NCBI GenBank assembly: GCA_035411585.1
Contig: DAONTI010000016.1
Coordinates: forward strand, 1-64,000
Direction: 5' to 3'
DNA length: 64,000 bases
From: MWDV01 sp002070715
Lineage (GTDB): Bacteria > Verrucomicrobiota > Verrucomicrobiia > Limisphaerales > MWDV01
Every line of letters starts with the position of its first letter. The first letter of the stretch is position 1. Below the pieces are notes generated by a model. That model worked only from the letters and a program-made list of their open reading frames with translations. It was not told the DNA's origin and did not search any database. Made by a program: the position numbers and the translations under genes. This document shows, piece by piece, positions 9,642 to 17,453 of the stretch.

Positions 9642-11135
9642 CTATCCCTGCAACTTGCGTTCCAGGATTTCTCCCACGAGCGCCGGGTTGGCCTTGCCTT
9701 TGCTCAACTTCATCACCTGCCCTTTGAGGAAATTCAACGCGGCGGTCTTGCCGGATTTGAAATCGTTCGCGGGGCCGGGATGCGCGGCGATGACGGCCTC
9801 GCAGTATTGTTCGATGGCGCCGGTGTCGCTGACCTGGGCCAGCCCCTTTTCCCGCACAATGACTGCGGGGGATTTGCCGGTATCAAACATTTCGGCAAAC
9901 ACCTGCTGCGCGGCCGATGAACTGATGGTTTTGTTTTCGACCAGCCCGATGAGCTCCAGCAAAGCGGCGGGCGGGAATTTCAGATCGGCCAAGGAAGTCG
10001 CGACCGGAGCAACCGCGCGCTCCGTGTCGGGCTCCGGCCCAACCGCCAAAGCTCCTTCGCCCGGATCACTGCTTTCCGCCAGCTTCGCCCGCAGGTTGTT
10101 GATCACCCAGTTCGCGACGGCTTTCGGATGCTTCGTCTGGCGGGCCAAGGCCTCGAAATAATTCCCCAACTCCGGGTCACGCTTGAACACCTCGGCGTCC
10201 GTGGCGGGTAATCCGTAATCCTGCATGAACCGTTGCTTGCGGGCCAGGGGCAGTTCGATCACCTGTGATTTTACCCCGGCCAACCAGGCGTCATCCGGCG
10301 CAAGCGGCATCAGATCGGGATCTGGAAAATAGCGGTAGTCATGGGCATCTTCCTTGGTGCGCATTTCCTCGGTAATACCCGCGGCGTCGTCCCAGCGGCG
10401 GGTGGATTGGACGAGTCGGCCCCCGCTTTGGAGCACGGTGATCTGGCGCGGGATTTCATAAGCCAGCGCACGGCGCACGCCGGAAAAACTGTTCATGTTT
10501 TTGATTTCGATCCTCGCGCCAAAGGTCTGTTGGCCGCGGGGCCGGACGCTGACGTTCACGTCACAACGCACCATGCCTTTTTCCATGTCACAATCGCTCA
10601 CGCCCCCCTGCATCAGGATTTCCTTGAGCGCCGTGAGATATTCATAGGCCATGTCCGCGCTGGTAATGTCCGGTTCGGAAACGATTTCCAGGAGCGGCAC
10701 GCCGGCCCGGTTGAAATCCACCCCGCTGTGACGCTCAAAGTGAAAGCTCTTCCCCACGTCCTCCTCCAAGTGCGCATGATGGATGCGCACGCGGGTCAGG
10801 CGGCCGCCAAACTCGAATTCCACAAAGCCGCGGCGGGTGCTCGGTTGATCGTTTTGGGTGAGTTGATAATTTTTCGATACATCCGGATAGAAATAGTTTT
10901 TCCGATCAAACTTGGCGGTGCGGGGAATTTCGCAATTGAGCAAATAACCCGCGCGCACCGTCAGCCGCAACGCCTCCTCATTGGGCACGGGCAGGGCGCC
11001 CGGCAGGCCAAGACACCCCGGGCACACCTGCGTGTTCGGCGCCTCGCCGTAACGATTGGCGCAGCCACACCACATCTTCGATTGGGTCTTAAGCTGGACG
11101 TGTGTTTCCAAGCCGATGATCGCTTCGTATTCCAT
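9642..11135 (-). CDS. gatB: Asp/Glu-tRNA amidotransferase subunit B
   Basis: GatB (497 residues) binds misacylated Glu-tRNA(Gln) or Asp-tRNA(Asn) and activates it so that GatA-derived ammonia can amidate it. The N-terminus YEAIIGLETHVQL, the two CxxC-type metal motifs (MWCGCAN and VCPGCLGLPGALPVPN) and the sequence FDRKNYFYPDVSKNYQ are diagnostic. The C-terminal third is the helical YqeY-like tail domain that grips the tRNA. The start at 11135 (MEYEAI) fits the family; a 20-codon upstream extension is unlikely. gatA and gatC are not next to it. A Gln tRNA is present at 33.2 kb. Confidence 0.96.
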   Translation of the reverse strand: MEYEAIIGLETHVQLKTQSKMWCGCANRYGEAPNTQVCPGCLGLPGALPVPNEEALRLTVRAGYLLNCEIPRTAKFDRKNYFYPDVSKNYQLTQNDQPSTRRGFVEFEFGGRLTRVRIHHAHLEEDVGKSFHFERHSGVDFNRAGVPLLEIVSEPDITSADMAYEYLTALKEILMQGGVSDCDMEKGMVRCDVNVSVRPRGQQTFGARIEIKNMNSFSGVRRALAYEIPRQITVLQSGGRLVQSTRRWDDAAGITEEMRTKEDAHDYRYFPDPDLMPLAPDDAWLAGVKSQVIELPLARKQRFMQDYGLPATDAEVFKRDPELGNYFEALARQTKHPKAVANWVINNLRAKLAESSDPGEGALAVGPEPDTERAVAPVATSLADLKFPPAALLELIGLVENKTISSSAAQQVFAEMFDTGKSPAVIVREKGLAQVSDTGAIEQYCEAVIAAHPGPANDFKSGKTAALNFLKGQVMKLSKGKANPALVGEILERKLQG

Positions 11136-11554
11136 AGAATCGCCGCTGAATGTAATCGGCGGCGCCGGCGGACGGCAGTAAATTTTCGTGCGCACTGTTG
11201 CGCCCTTGCCGGGGGATTCGTTTCGGTCGCTGATCTTTTTCGGTCAAGTTGTGTCAACCGGCAGGACATCTCTTTGGTGAGGGTACATTTTTTGAGTTTA
11301 CGGCGGTCGTCCATTCGCTCGAATTAGAGCATGGTAGTCGTCCCAATATGGGACAAATCAACCTTTCGATGAATTCGGCGCCGCCAACAAAGCTCCGCAG
11401 GAACAATCAGCGGCTTAAAATTCGAAATGAGCGGGCCGGATCACATTGGCGGCAAGGGAATTGCTTATGGGTAACGTCAAGACGATACGGGTTGGGTATG
11501 TTTGGGGTTAATTGGGTGCCGGTAAACGTTTTTAACCACGAAAAAAAGACAGAT
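11136..11554. other. Intergenic region between the divergent gatB and fadL-like genes
   Basis: About 420 bases, expected to hold promoters for both genes. Visible items are a perfect 15-bp palindrome GTCCCAATATGGGAC at 11340-11354 and, at about 11533-11550, TAACCACGAAAAAAAGACA just before the porin start. The latter resembles the AACCACGAA-type repeats dispersed in this phylum. No convincing small gene or RNA is seen. Confidence 0.4.
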
Positions 11555-12799
11555 ATGAACATAAAAAGAATCGCACTCGTTATTGGGTTGCTGGTGTTGG
11601 GATGGGCATCCGTGCCTGCGGCCCGCGCCTCGGGTTTCCGGGTTGCCAGTCATGATGCGTTTGCCTCGGCGCGGGGAGAAGCCTTCGTGGCGACCGCCGA
11701 CAATCCCTCGGCCATTTATTACAATCCGGCGGGCATTGCCCAACTAAAGGGCCATCAAGTTCGTGGCGGCGCGTACGGCCTTTATCTGCACCCCACGTTC
11801 GGACGCTACGAAAGCGAAAAGGATCTGCAGGCGGTGCCGCAGTTGTTTTACACGTACAGTCCGGATGATTTCCCGCTGAGTTTTGGGTTGGGCGTCTATT
11901 CACCCTACGGATTGAGCACGCGGTGGCCCCACGAAAGCGGCTTTCGGACGGTAGCGACAGAAGCCAGCCTGCGTTACTTTACGATCAATCCAGTAGTGGC
12001 CTGGCAGGTTTGCCCTTCGCTTTCGCTGGCAGCGGGGGTGACGGCGAATTACGCGGAGATGGATTTGCGGCAAGGGTTGTTTTGGCCAACGCAGCCGTGG
12101 GATGGCTTTAAGTTCAAGGGCGACGGCTGGGATGTGGGCTACAACCTGGGGCTGTTGTGGAAGTTGCACGAGAAGGTTGCCATCGGCGCGGCCTTCCGCA
12201 GCACGACCACGGTGAAACTGGAAGGGAATACCGAATCCTTTAATGATGTGCCCATTCCGGGGCTGGGGCTGCCGGCCTGGCGCGAACGGATCCCGGCCCG
12301 CGCCAATTTCCCGTTTCCTTGGAATGCGGTTTTCGGCATTTCCTACCGGCCAACACCGCAATGGAATTTCGAATTCAACGCGGATTACACGGGATGGGAC
12401 CGGCTCGGCACCGTGTCCGTGCGACAACACCACGCACCGTTGGTTCTCCCCCAGGAGATCGCGGTGCCGCTGCAATGGAAGGCGAGTTGGTACTACGAGT
12501 TTGGCGTCACGCGTTATCTCAATGACCGGTGGTTGGTAAGCGCGGGATACATCTTCAACGAAAACTCGGTGCCGGACGCACATTACTTGCCGGTGGTTGC
12601 CGATTTGGATCGTCATTTTTTCTGCGTGGGAACGGGATTCCACGGCGATCGGCTGGCGGTGGATCTGACGTATCAATTCGGTTACGGGCCCAGCCACACC
12701 GTACGGGGGAGCGCCCTTTCTCCCATCGGCCAATCCGCCGACGGGAAGTACAAATTCCTCAGCCACGCGGTGCTCTTGACCTTGGGCTGGCAGTTCTGA
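11555..12799 (+). CDS. FadL/OmpP1/TodX-family outer-membrane transport protein
   Basis: Outer-membrane beta-barrel of 414 residues for uptake of hydrophobic compounds such as long-chain fatty acids or aromatics. After a signal peptide (MNIKRIALVIGLLVLGWA) the mature start SGFRVASHDAFASARGEA is the plug-domain signature, followed by the NPA motif (NPSAIYYNPAGIAQL). The rest alternates hydrophobic and polar residues in barrel strands and ends in a C-terminal Phe (LGWQF), as BAM substrates do. ATG at 11555 is chosen because it gives the signal peptide. The methyltransferase operon begins about 250 bases downstream on the same strand; a link through fatty-acid-derived signals is possible but speculative. 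Confidence 0.9.
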   Translation: MNIKRIALVIGLLVLGWASVPAARASGFRVASHDAFASARGEAFVATADNPSAIYYNPAGIAQLKGHQVRGGAYGLYLHPTFGRYESEKDLQAVPQLFYTYSPDDFPLSFGLGVYSPYGLSTRWPHESGFRTVATEASLRYFTINPVVAWQVCPSLSLAAGVTANYAEMDLRQGLFWPTQPWDGFKFKGDGWDVGYNLGLLWKLHEKVAIGAAFRSTTTVKLEGNTESFNDVPIPGLGLPAWRERIPARANFPFPWNAVFGISYRPTPQWNFEFNADYTGWDRLGTVSVRQHHAPLVLPQEIAVPLQWKASWYYEFGVTRYLNDRWLVSAGYIFNENSVPDAHYLPVVADLDRHFFCVGTGFHGDRLAVDLTYQFGYGPSHTVRGSALSPIGQSADGKYKFLSHAVLLTLGWQF

Positions 12800-13045
12800 G
12801 GGCTTCGTCATGCGCCTTGACCTTACGATCCCATTCTCGTCCTTAAACCGGCCCGGTACTTTTGGGTTGGCGGAGAACATTGGGACAACGGTAGGGTGGC
12901 AAAACGATGATTTGAAAACAGCAAAGAACCAGTGGATGCCGGCCCGACCACCAGCCGCAACGCGGGAAGTCCGCCCGGCGAAAAACCGGATTGAATTCGC
13001 CGCCGGTCATGTCAACCGTCCGCGCGCGTCTGGAAAGTATTGATT

Positions 13046-14482
13046 ATGGTAGAATCTCAAATTCAGGAAAGTCAGGTTCTATTCAAGACCGGCGACGGCT
13101 TGGAATTGCGGGGCAAGCCGCTCCGAATGACCCGCCTGACCATTGCCTTTGAATTGTACGGGAATGAGGATCAAGTGCGGGTGTCGCAAGCCCTGCCCTC
13201 CTTTCAGATCCTCGTACGAGGCCGCACCCTCTACGCGGGCCGGGCGGTGGTGCGGAGTCTGGTGGGCACGGGTCCCGCCCTGGTCTGCGAGGCGGGCTTG
13301 GACGAAACCGTGTGGCGCGACTTGGAATTCGACGCCACCGAGGCTCCGGACGGCGGCTTGCCGGAACGCTTTCGCGAATTTCTATCCGACTGGCAGAAGG
13401 TTTATCGGATTCAGCCGAAGTTCAAAGCCGTGCTGGCCGATATGCATAGTTTTTTGATGGACCTGCGTTTGTGGGTGGATCAGGCCGAACTGAGCCTGGC
13501 TTCCCTAGGCACCCTGGATCGCAGCCGCCGGGAACGCGAAGTCATTGATGGGTTGACGGAGCCCGTGGTGAGTGCCATGGACAGTTTTGTTGAGCGATTC
13601 GAAGAGATCGCCGGAAAGCTCGGGCCGGAACTGCATCCCCGGCACCAGGCATATCTGCGGCGGCAACTGCATCCCTTGCTGCTGTGCTCGCCCTTTGCGC
13701 ACCGGGCTTTCTTCAAGCCGCTCGGGTACGCGGGAGATTACGAAGTGGTCAACATGATGTTGCGCCCGCCCTACGAGGGGGCGTCTTTGTTCGCCAAACT
13801 GCTCAACGTATGGCTGATCAGCCAGGCCCCGGCGGAGGCGCACCGGAATCGGGTGGTTTATCTCAAAAAGAAACTCCGGGAAGAAACGGTGCGCTTGGTG
13901 GGACGCGGACGGCCATTGCGGGTTTTCAACCTCGGCTGCGGCCCCGCGCACGAAGTGAAGCTGTTTCTGCGCGAGGAAGCGCTCGCGGACCGGGTCGATT
14001 TTACGTTGGTGGATTTCAACGAAGAAACCCTAGCGCGGCTGCGGGCGGAATTGGAAATTGTTCAGCAACAAAACCACCGGTCGCCCCAGCTGCAGTACAT
14101 CAAAAAATCGGTGCATCAACTGCTGCGCGAATCGGGTCGAAAAGACGCCGACCATCCTGAAACCACGTACGATTTCATTTACTGCGCCGGCTTGTACGAT
14201 TACTTGTCCGATCCGGTGTGCAAGCGCTTAAACGAGTATTTTTACACGCACCTGGCACCGGAGGGGTTGTTGTTAACCACCAATGTCACCGACGTGTTGA
14301 ACGATTCCCGGCCCTTTCGTTATTCCATGGAATACATGTTGGATTGGATGTTGATCTATCGCGACGGACAGCAGTTTGCCGCGCAAAAACCGAGGCCGGC
14401 CCCGCCGGACAGCCTGCAAGTCATCACCGAGCAAACTGGCGTGAATCTGTTCATGGAAGTCCGGAAACCCGCTCATGGCTGA
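13046..14482 (+). CDS. PhcB-like SAM-dependent methyltransferase (3-OH-fatty-acid methyl ester synthase family)
   Basis: Protein of 478 residues. The first ~110 residues form a small beta domain with a PilZ-like look (FKTGDGLELRGKPLRM, FELYGNEDQVRV, AGRAVVRSLVGTG). A helical linker with the family motif RRQLHPLLLCSPFAHR and FKPLGYAGDYEVVNMM follows. The C-terminal half is a class I methyltransferase: motif I VFNLGCGPAHEV (SAM-binding), an acidic residue in TLVDFNEETLA, and YDFIYCAGLYDYL. It ends NLFMEVRKP. This layout matches what I know of Ralstonia PhcB, which makes 3-hydroxypalmitate methyl ester, a diffusible quorum-sensing signal. ATG 13046 has GGAAAG upstream. The stop overlaps the kinase start by 8 bases. 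Product identity is inference. Confidence 0.82.
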   Translation: MVESQIQESQVLFKTGDGLELRGKPLRMTRLTIAFELYGNEDQVRVSQALPSFQILVRGRTLYAGRAVVRSLVGTGPALVCEAGLDETVWRDLEFDATEAPDGGLPERFREFLSDWQKVYRIQPKFKAVLADMHSFLMDLRLWVDQAELSLASLGTLDRSRREREVIDGLTEPVVSAMDSFVERFEEIAGKLGPELHPRHQAYLRRQLHPLLLCSPFAHRAFFKPLGYAGDYEVVNMMLRPPYEGASLFAKLLNVWLISQAPAEAHRNRVVYLKKKLREETVRLVGRGRPLRVFNLGCGPAHEVKLFLREEALADRVDFTLVDFNEETLARLRAELEIVQQQNHRSPQLQYIKKSVHQLLRESGRKDADHPETTYDFIYCAGLYDYLSDPVCKRLNEYFYTHLAPEGLLLTTNVTDVLNDSRPFRYSMEYMLDWMLIYRDGQQFAAQKPRPAPPDSLQVITEQTGVNLFMEVRKPAHG

Positions 14483-15845
14483 ACCCTTGACCATGCTCTC
14501 CGGTGTGCGGCAGGCCTTTGCGGACTATGACCGTCGCGCTATTCATCAGAGAGTCCAGTTGGGGTGTTTCTTGGGCATAATCTTGATGCCGGTGGGCGCC
14601 CTTCTGGACCACTGGACCTATCCCGAGCGCATGGGATCTTTTTTCCTCTTGCGCGTGATAAGCTCGGCTTTAATCGGCGTGTTTTGGTTGGTGGTCCGCA
14701 CCCCGTTTGGACGCGCGAACCCCCGGGGATTGGGGGTGTTGCTGGCCATGTTTCCCTCCTTTTTCATGACCCTGATGATTTACTACAGCGAGGGGGCCAG
14801 TTCGCCTTACTACGCGGGGCTGAACCTGGTTTTGCTCGTGGTGGGGCTCATCCTCCACTGGACGCTGGTGGAAAGTTTGGTTGCGGTGTCGCTGGTGATC
14901 GCCATGTATCTGGGCGCCTGCGAGCTGAGTCCGCACCCCATCATCGAGAAAAACCTGATCGGCAATTTGTATTTCATGGTCCTCACCGGGGTCATCATTG
15001 TCTGGGGCAGCCACGCGCACAGCCAGTGGCGGTTTCGCGAGTTTGTCACCCGCTACGAACTCGACACTCGCACGCAGGAGCTGGAGCGGACCATCCGCCG
15101 GTTGCGCGAAGCCGAGGCGCAACTGGTGCAGCAAGAGAAAATGGCGTCGCTGGGGGTGCTGAGCGCCGGCATCATTCACGAGATCAACAACCCCCTCAAT
15201 TTCGCCGCCACCGGCTTGTTTTCCCTGCGCAAAACCGCGCGCCATCTCCTGCCCGACCAGCAGGCGGACTACCAGGAAGTGCTTAACGACGTTGAGGAAG
15301 GCCTGAACCGCGTCAAACACATCGTCTCCGACCTGCGCCAGTTCACCCATCCCGACACGGAAAGCCTGGACGATGTGGTGCTGGAGGACACGGTGACTTC
15401 GGCGGTGCGGTTCCTGGCCAGCGAGCTGAAGGCGCCAATTCGCCTGGAGTGCGAACTTCAACCGGGATTGACCGTCCACGCCAACAAGAGCAAGCTGATT
15501 CACGTGCTGACCAACCTGTTACAGAACGCCGTGGATGCCCTCCGTTCGAAGACCAACAACGGGGAGCCGCCCACCATCCACCTTAAATCCCAGGTGCAGG
15601 CCGACCAAGTTGTCCTGACGGTCCTCGACAACGGCCCCGGCATCACCCCGGAAAATCTCGGCCGGGCCTTTGATCCGTTCTTCACCACCAAGGAGGTGGG
15701 TAAAGGGATGGGGTTGGGATTGAGCATTTGTTACCGGCTGATGCAGGAGTTCAAGGGGGAAATCAGCGTAGATTCCGAGTTGGGACGTTTTTGCCAGTTC
15801 ACCCTGCGGTTCCCCCTGAAAAATCCGGCGCCAGCCACACATTGA
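14475..15845 (+). CDS. Six-helix membrane sensor histidine kinase (PhcS-like)
   Basis: Inner-membrane kinase of 456 residues. About six hydrophobic helices lie between residues 30 and 180, with a conserved-looking loop SEGASSPYYAGLNLVL (105-120). A coiled-coil linker (195-220) leads to the HisKA domain with phospho-acceptor His235 in AGIIHEINNP. The HATPase domain has the N-box (Asn351 in LLQNAVDAL), G1 DNGPGI and G2 GMGLGL, so it looks catalytically complete. There is no periplasmic sensor domain, as expected when the signal is a hydrophobic molecule read in the membrane, as in PhcS, LqsS and CqsS. It starts inside the methyltransferase gene and ends 5 bases before the regulator. Confidence 0.88.
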   Translation: MAEPLTMLSGVRQAFADYDRRAIHQRVQLGCFLGIILMPVGALLDHWTYPERMGSFFLLRVISSALIGVFWLVVRTPFGRANPRGLGVLLAMFPSFFMTLMIYYSEGASSPYYAGLNLVLLVVGLILHWTLVESLVAVSLVIAMYLGACELSPHPIIEKNLIGNLYFMVLTGVIIVWGSHAHSQWRFREFVTRYELDTRTQELERTIRRLREAEAQLVQQEKMASLGVLSAGIIHEINNPLNFAATGLFSLRKTARHLLPDQQADYQEVLNDVEEGLNRVKHIVSDLRQFTHPDTESLDDVVLEDTVTSAVRFLASELKAPIRLECELQPGLTVHANKSKLIHVLTNLLQNAVDALRSKTNNGEPPTIHLKSQVQADQVVLTVLDNGPGITPENLGRAFDPFFTTKEVGKGMGLGLSICYRLMQEFKGEISVDSELGRFCQFTLRFPLKNPAPATH

Positions 15846-15850
15846 AATCC

Positions 15851-17116
15851 ATGGATACGTCGTACGACTACAAAAAATTCGCCATCCTTTACGTGGATGA
15901 CGAGGAGATGTCGCTTAAGTTGTTCACCCGGGCGTACGCGGACGAGTTCCGGATTCTGACCGCAAGCAACGCGCAGGACGGATTGAAGCTGCTGGAACAG
16001 CACCGCGACGAGGTGGGACTGCTGTTGACGGATCAAAGAATGCCCGGCGAAAAGGGCGTGTGGTTGCTCGAGCGCGCCCGCCAGTTGGACCCGCGCATTG
16101 TCCGCATCTTGGTGACCGCCTACACCGATTACAAGGATGCCATTGACGCCATCAACACCGGGGCCATTTACAAGTACGTCAACAAACCGTGGGATCCGGC
16201 CCGGTTGGCGGGGATTTTGCGGCAAGCGCTGGAACTGTTCATGGTGCGGCGCGAGCGCGACGAATTGTTGCGGGAAAAACTTTCCGTCTTGCGCAACATG
16301 ATGATCGCCGACCGGATCGTGAGCCTCGGCTTGCTGGCGGCTGGACTCAGCCACCATATCCGCAATGCCCTGGTGGCGGTTAAAACCTTCCTGGACCTGG
16401 CCCCCGCCAAGCTGGCCGAGGAAACCGTGGATGCCGAAAGCCTCCGCAATCCGGAGTTCTGGCAGGAATACCACCAGAATGTTCAGGCCCAAATGGCGCG
16501 CATCAACACCCTGCTACGCGAACTCTGGCTGGCCTCCGAAAAACCTCAGTCCGATTTCAACGACCGGGTGCGCCTGCCCGACCTCATTGCCGCCGCGCAA
16601 GAGAAACTGCAAACCGAACTGGCCGCCCGGCAGTTGGCGGTGGTGGTGAACCTGCCGGAGACCCTGCCGGAACTCAACGCGGACCAACCGCGGCTCCGCC
16701 GGCTCTTCGAGCTCATGCTCAAGGATGAAATCGCCAGCCTGCCGCCGGGTTGCACCGTGACAATTTCCGCGCGCGTCCTCCCCGCTCCCACGTCCGAGAA
16801 AACACAGGTGGAAATCACCTTCCGCGACAACGGCCCCGGACTGCCCGCCGAAACCTTGCGGGTGGTGTTCGATCCGTTTGCGTTGCGCACCGACTGCCCG
16901 GCGGAATTCGGCATCAATCTGATGGCCTGCTATTTCATCGTGCATCATCACGGCGGCACCATCCAGGCCGTCAGTGACGCGGCGCACGGAACGACATTTA
17001 CGATCCGCCTCCCTTTGCATTCCGACCAAGTGACCCCGGTGACCAACGAGCAGGACTTCCTCCAAAAAGCCGTTTTGAACGACGCGCTCTGGAGCCGGCT
17101 GGCGACAGGCGAATGA
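15851..17116 (+). CDS. Response regulator with a degenerate histidine-kinase output domain (PhcR-like)
   Basis: Protein of 421 residues. Residues 8-130 are a standard receiver: acidic pair Asp16/Asp17, phospho-acceptor Asp61 (LLLTDQRMPG), Thr89 and Lys112 (YVNKPWD). Instead of a DNA-binding domain there is a coiled linker and a kinase-like region: H-box AGLSHHIRNALVAVKTF (His168 in the acceptor place) and a HATPase-like fold in which G1 DNGPG is kept. The N-box Asn is replaced (LKDEIASL) and the Gly-rich G2 box is lost (EFGINL). ATP hydrolysis is therefore doubtful. Ralstonia PhcR is described as having the same unusual receiver-kinase layout. Last gene of the operon. Confidence 0.85.
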   Translation: MDTSYDYKKFAILYVDDEEMSLKLFTRAYADEFRILTASNAQDGLKLLEQHRDEVGLLLTDQRMPGEKGVWLLERARQLDPRIVRILVTAYTDYKDAIDAINTGAIYKYVNKPWDPARLAGILRQALELFMVRRERDELLREKLSVLRNMMIADRIVSLGLLAAGLSHHIRNALVAVKTFLDLAPAKLAEETVDAESLRNPEFWQEYHQNVQAQMARINTLLRELWLASEKPQSDFNDRVRLPDLIAAAQEKLQTELAARQLAVVVNLPETLPELNADQPRLRRLFELMLKDEIASLPPGCTVTISARVLPAPTSEKTQVEITFRDNGPGLPAETLRVVFDPFALRTDCPAEFGINLMACYFIVHHHGGTIQAVSDAAHGTTFTIRLPLHSDQVTPVTNEQDFLQKAVLNDALWSRLATGE

Positions 17117-17453
17117 GCGGAACGGAATTTCCGCTGCCGATCCTTCGTTTCAGTACCGTCGGGGCATCCACGCCGCCCTGGGGCGGCGGCATTTCATCGA
17201 AAAAACGGGGGAAGATGTTTCTGGCGATGGGGATTCAAAAACGACCAGGAAGGTGAATCCTTCAAACTGTCGCAGAACTGGCGACAGTGGTTGGTGCCCG
17301 CCAATGGACCGCTTCGTGACAATGCGGCTTCCGATTGCTGCTGAACTCGCGCTTTGCCAAACCCGCTTTATCTGCTAAATCTGAAGCTGTGCCTGTAAGA
17401 ACGCCGATCAATCCGCCAATGCGTCGGATTCATCCCGGCGACCGCCGACATCT
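17117..17453. other. Intergenic region after the phc-like operon with inverted repeats
   Basis: No gene is convincing here. An 8-bp GC hairpin (17171-17178 with 17181-17188) lies 54 bases after the operon and may be a weak terminator, though no T-run follows. A second inverted repeat, ACTGTCGC/GCGACAGT (17266-17273 and 17281-17288), and a third, GGATTCA/TGAATCC (17231-17237 and 17254-17260), lie between operon and mqnE and could be protein-binding sites. Confidence 0.4.

Noticed and set aside
10341..11327. A 328-codon open frame opposite gatB
   Set aside because: It lies antisense to a clear gatB, is His/Arg-rich and shows no family feature; long antisense frames are expected in GC-rich genes.
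11340..11354. Palindrome GTCCCAATATGGGAC, nearly the same as TCCCAATACGGGAC at 21188-21201, considered as a shared operator
   Set aside because: The second site is simply the MutY codons for VPYWE in the remnant, so the match appears to be chance.
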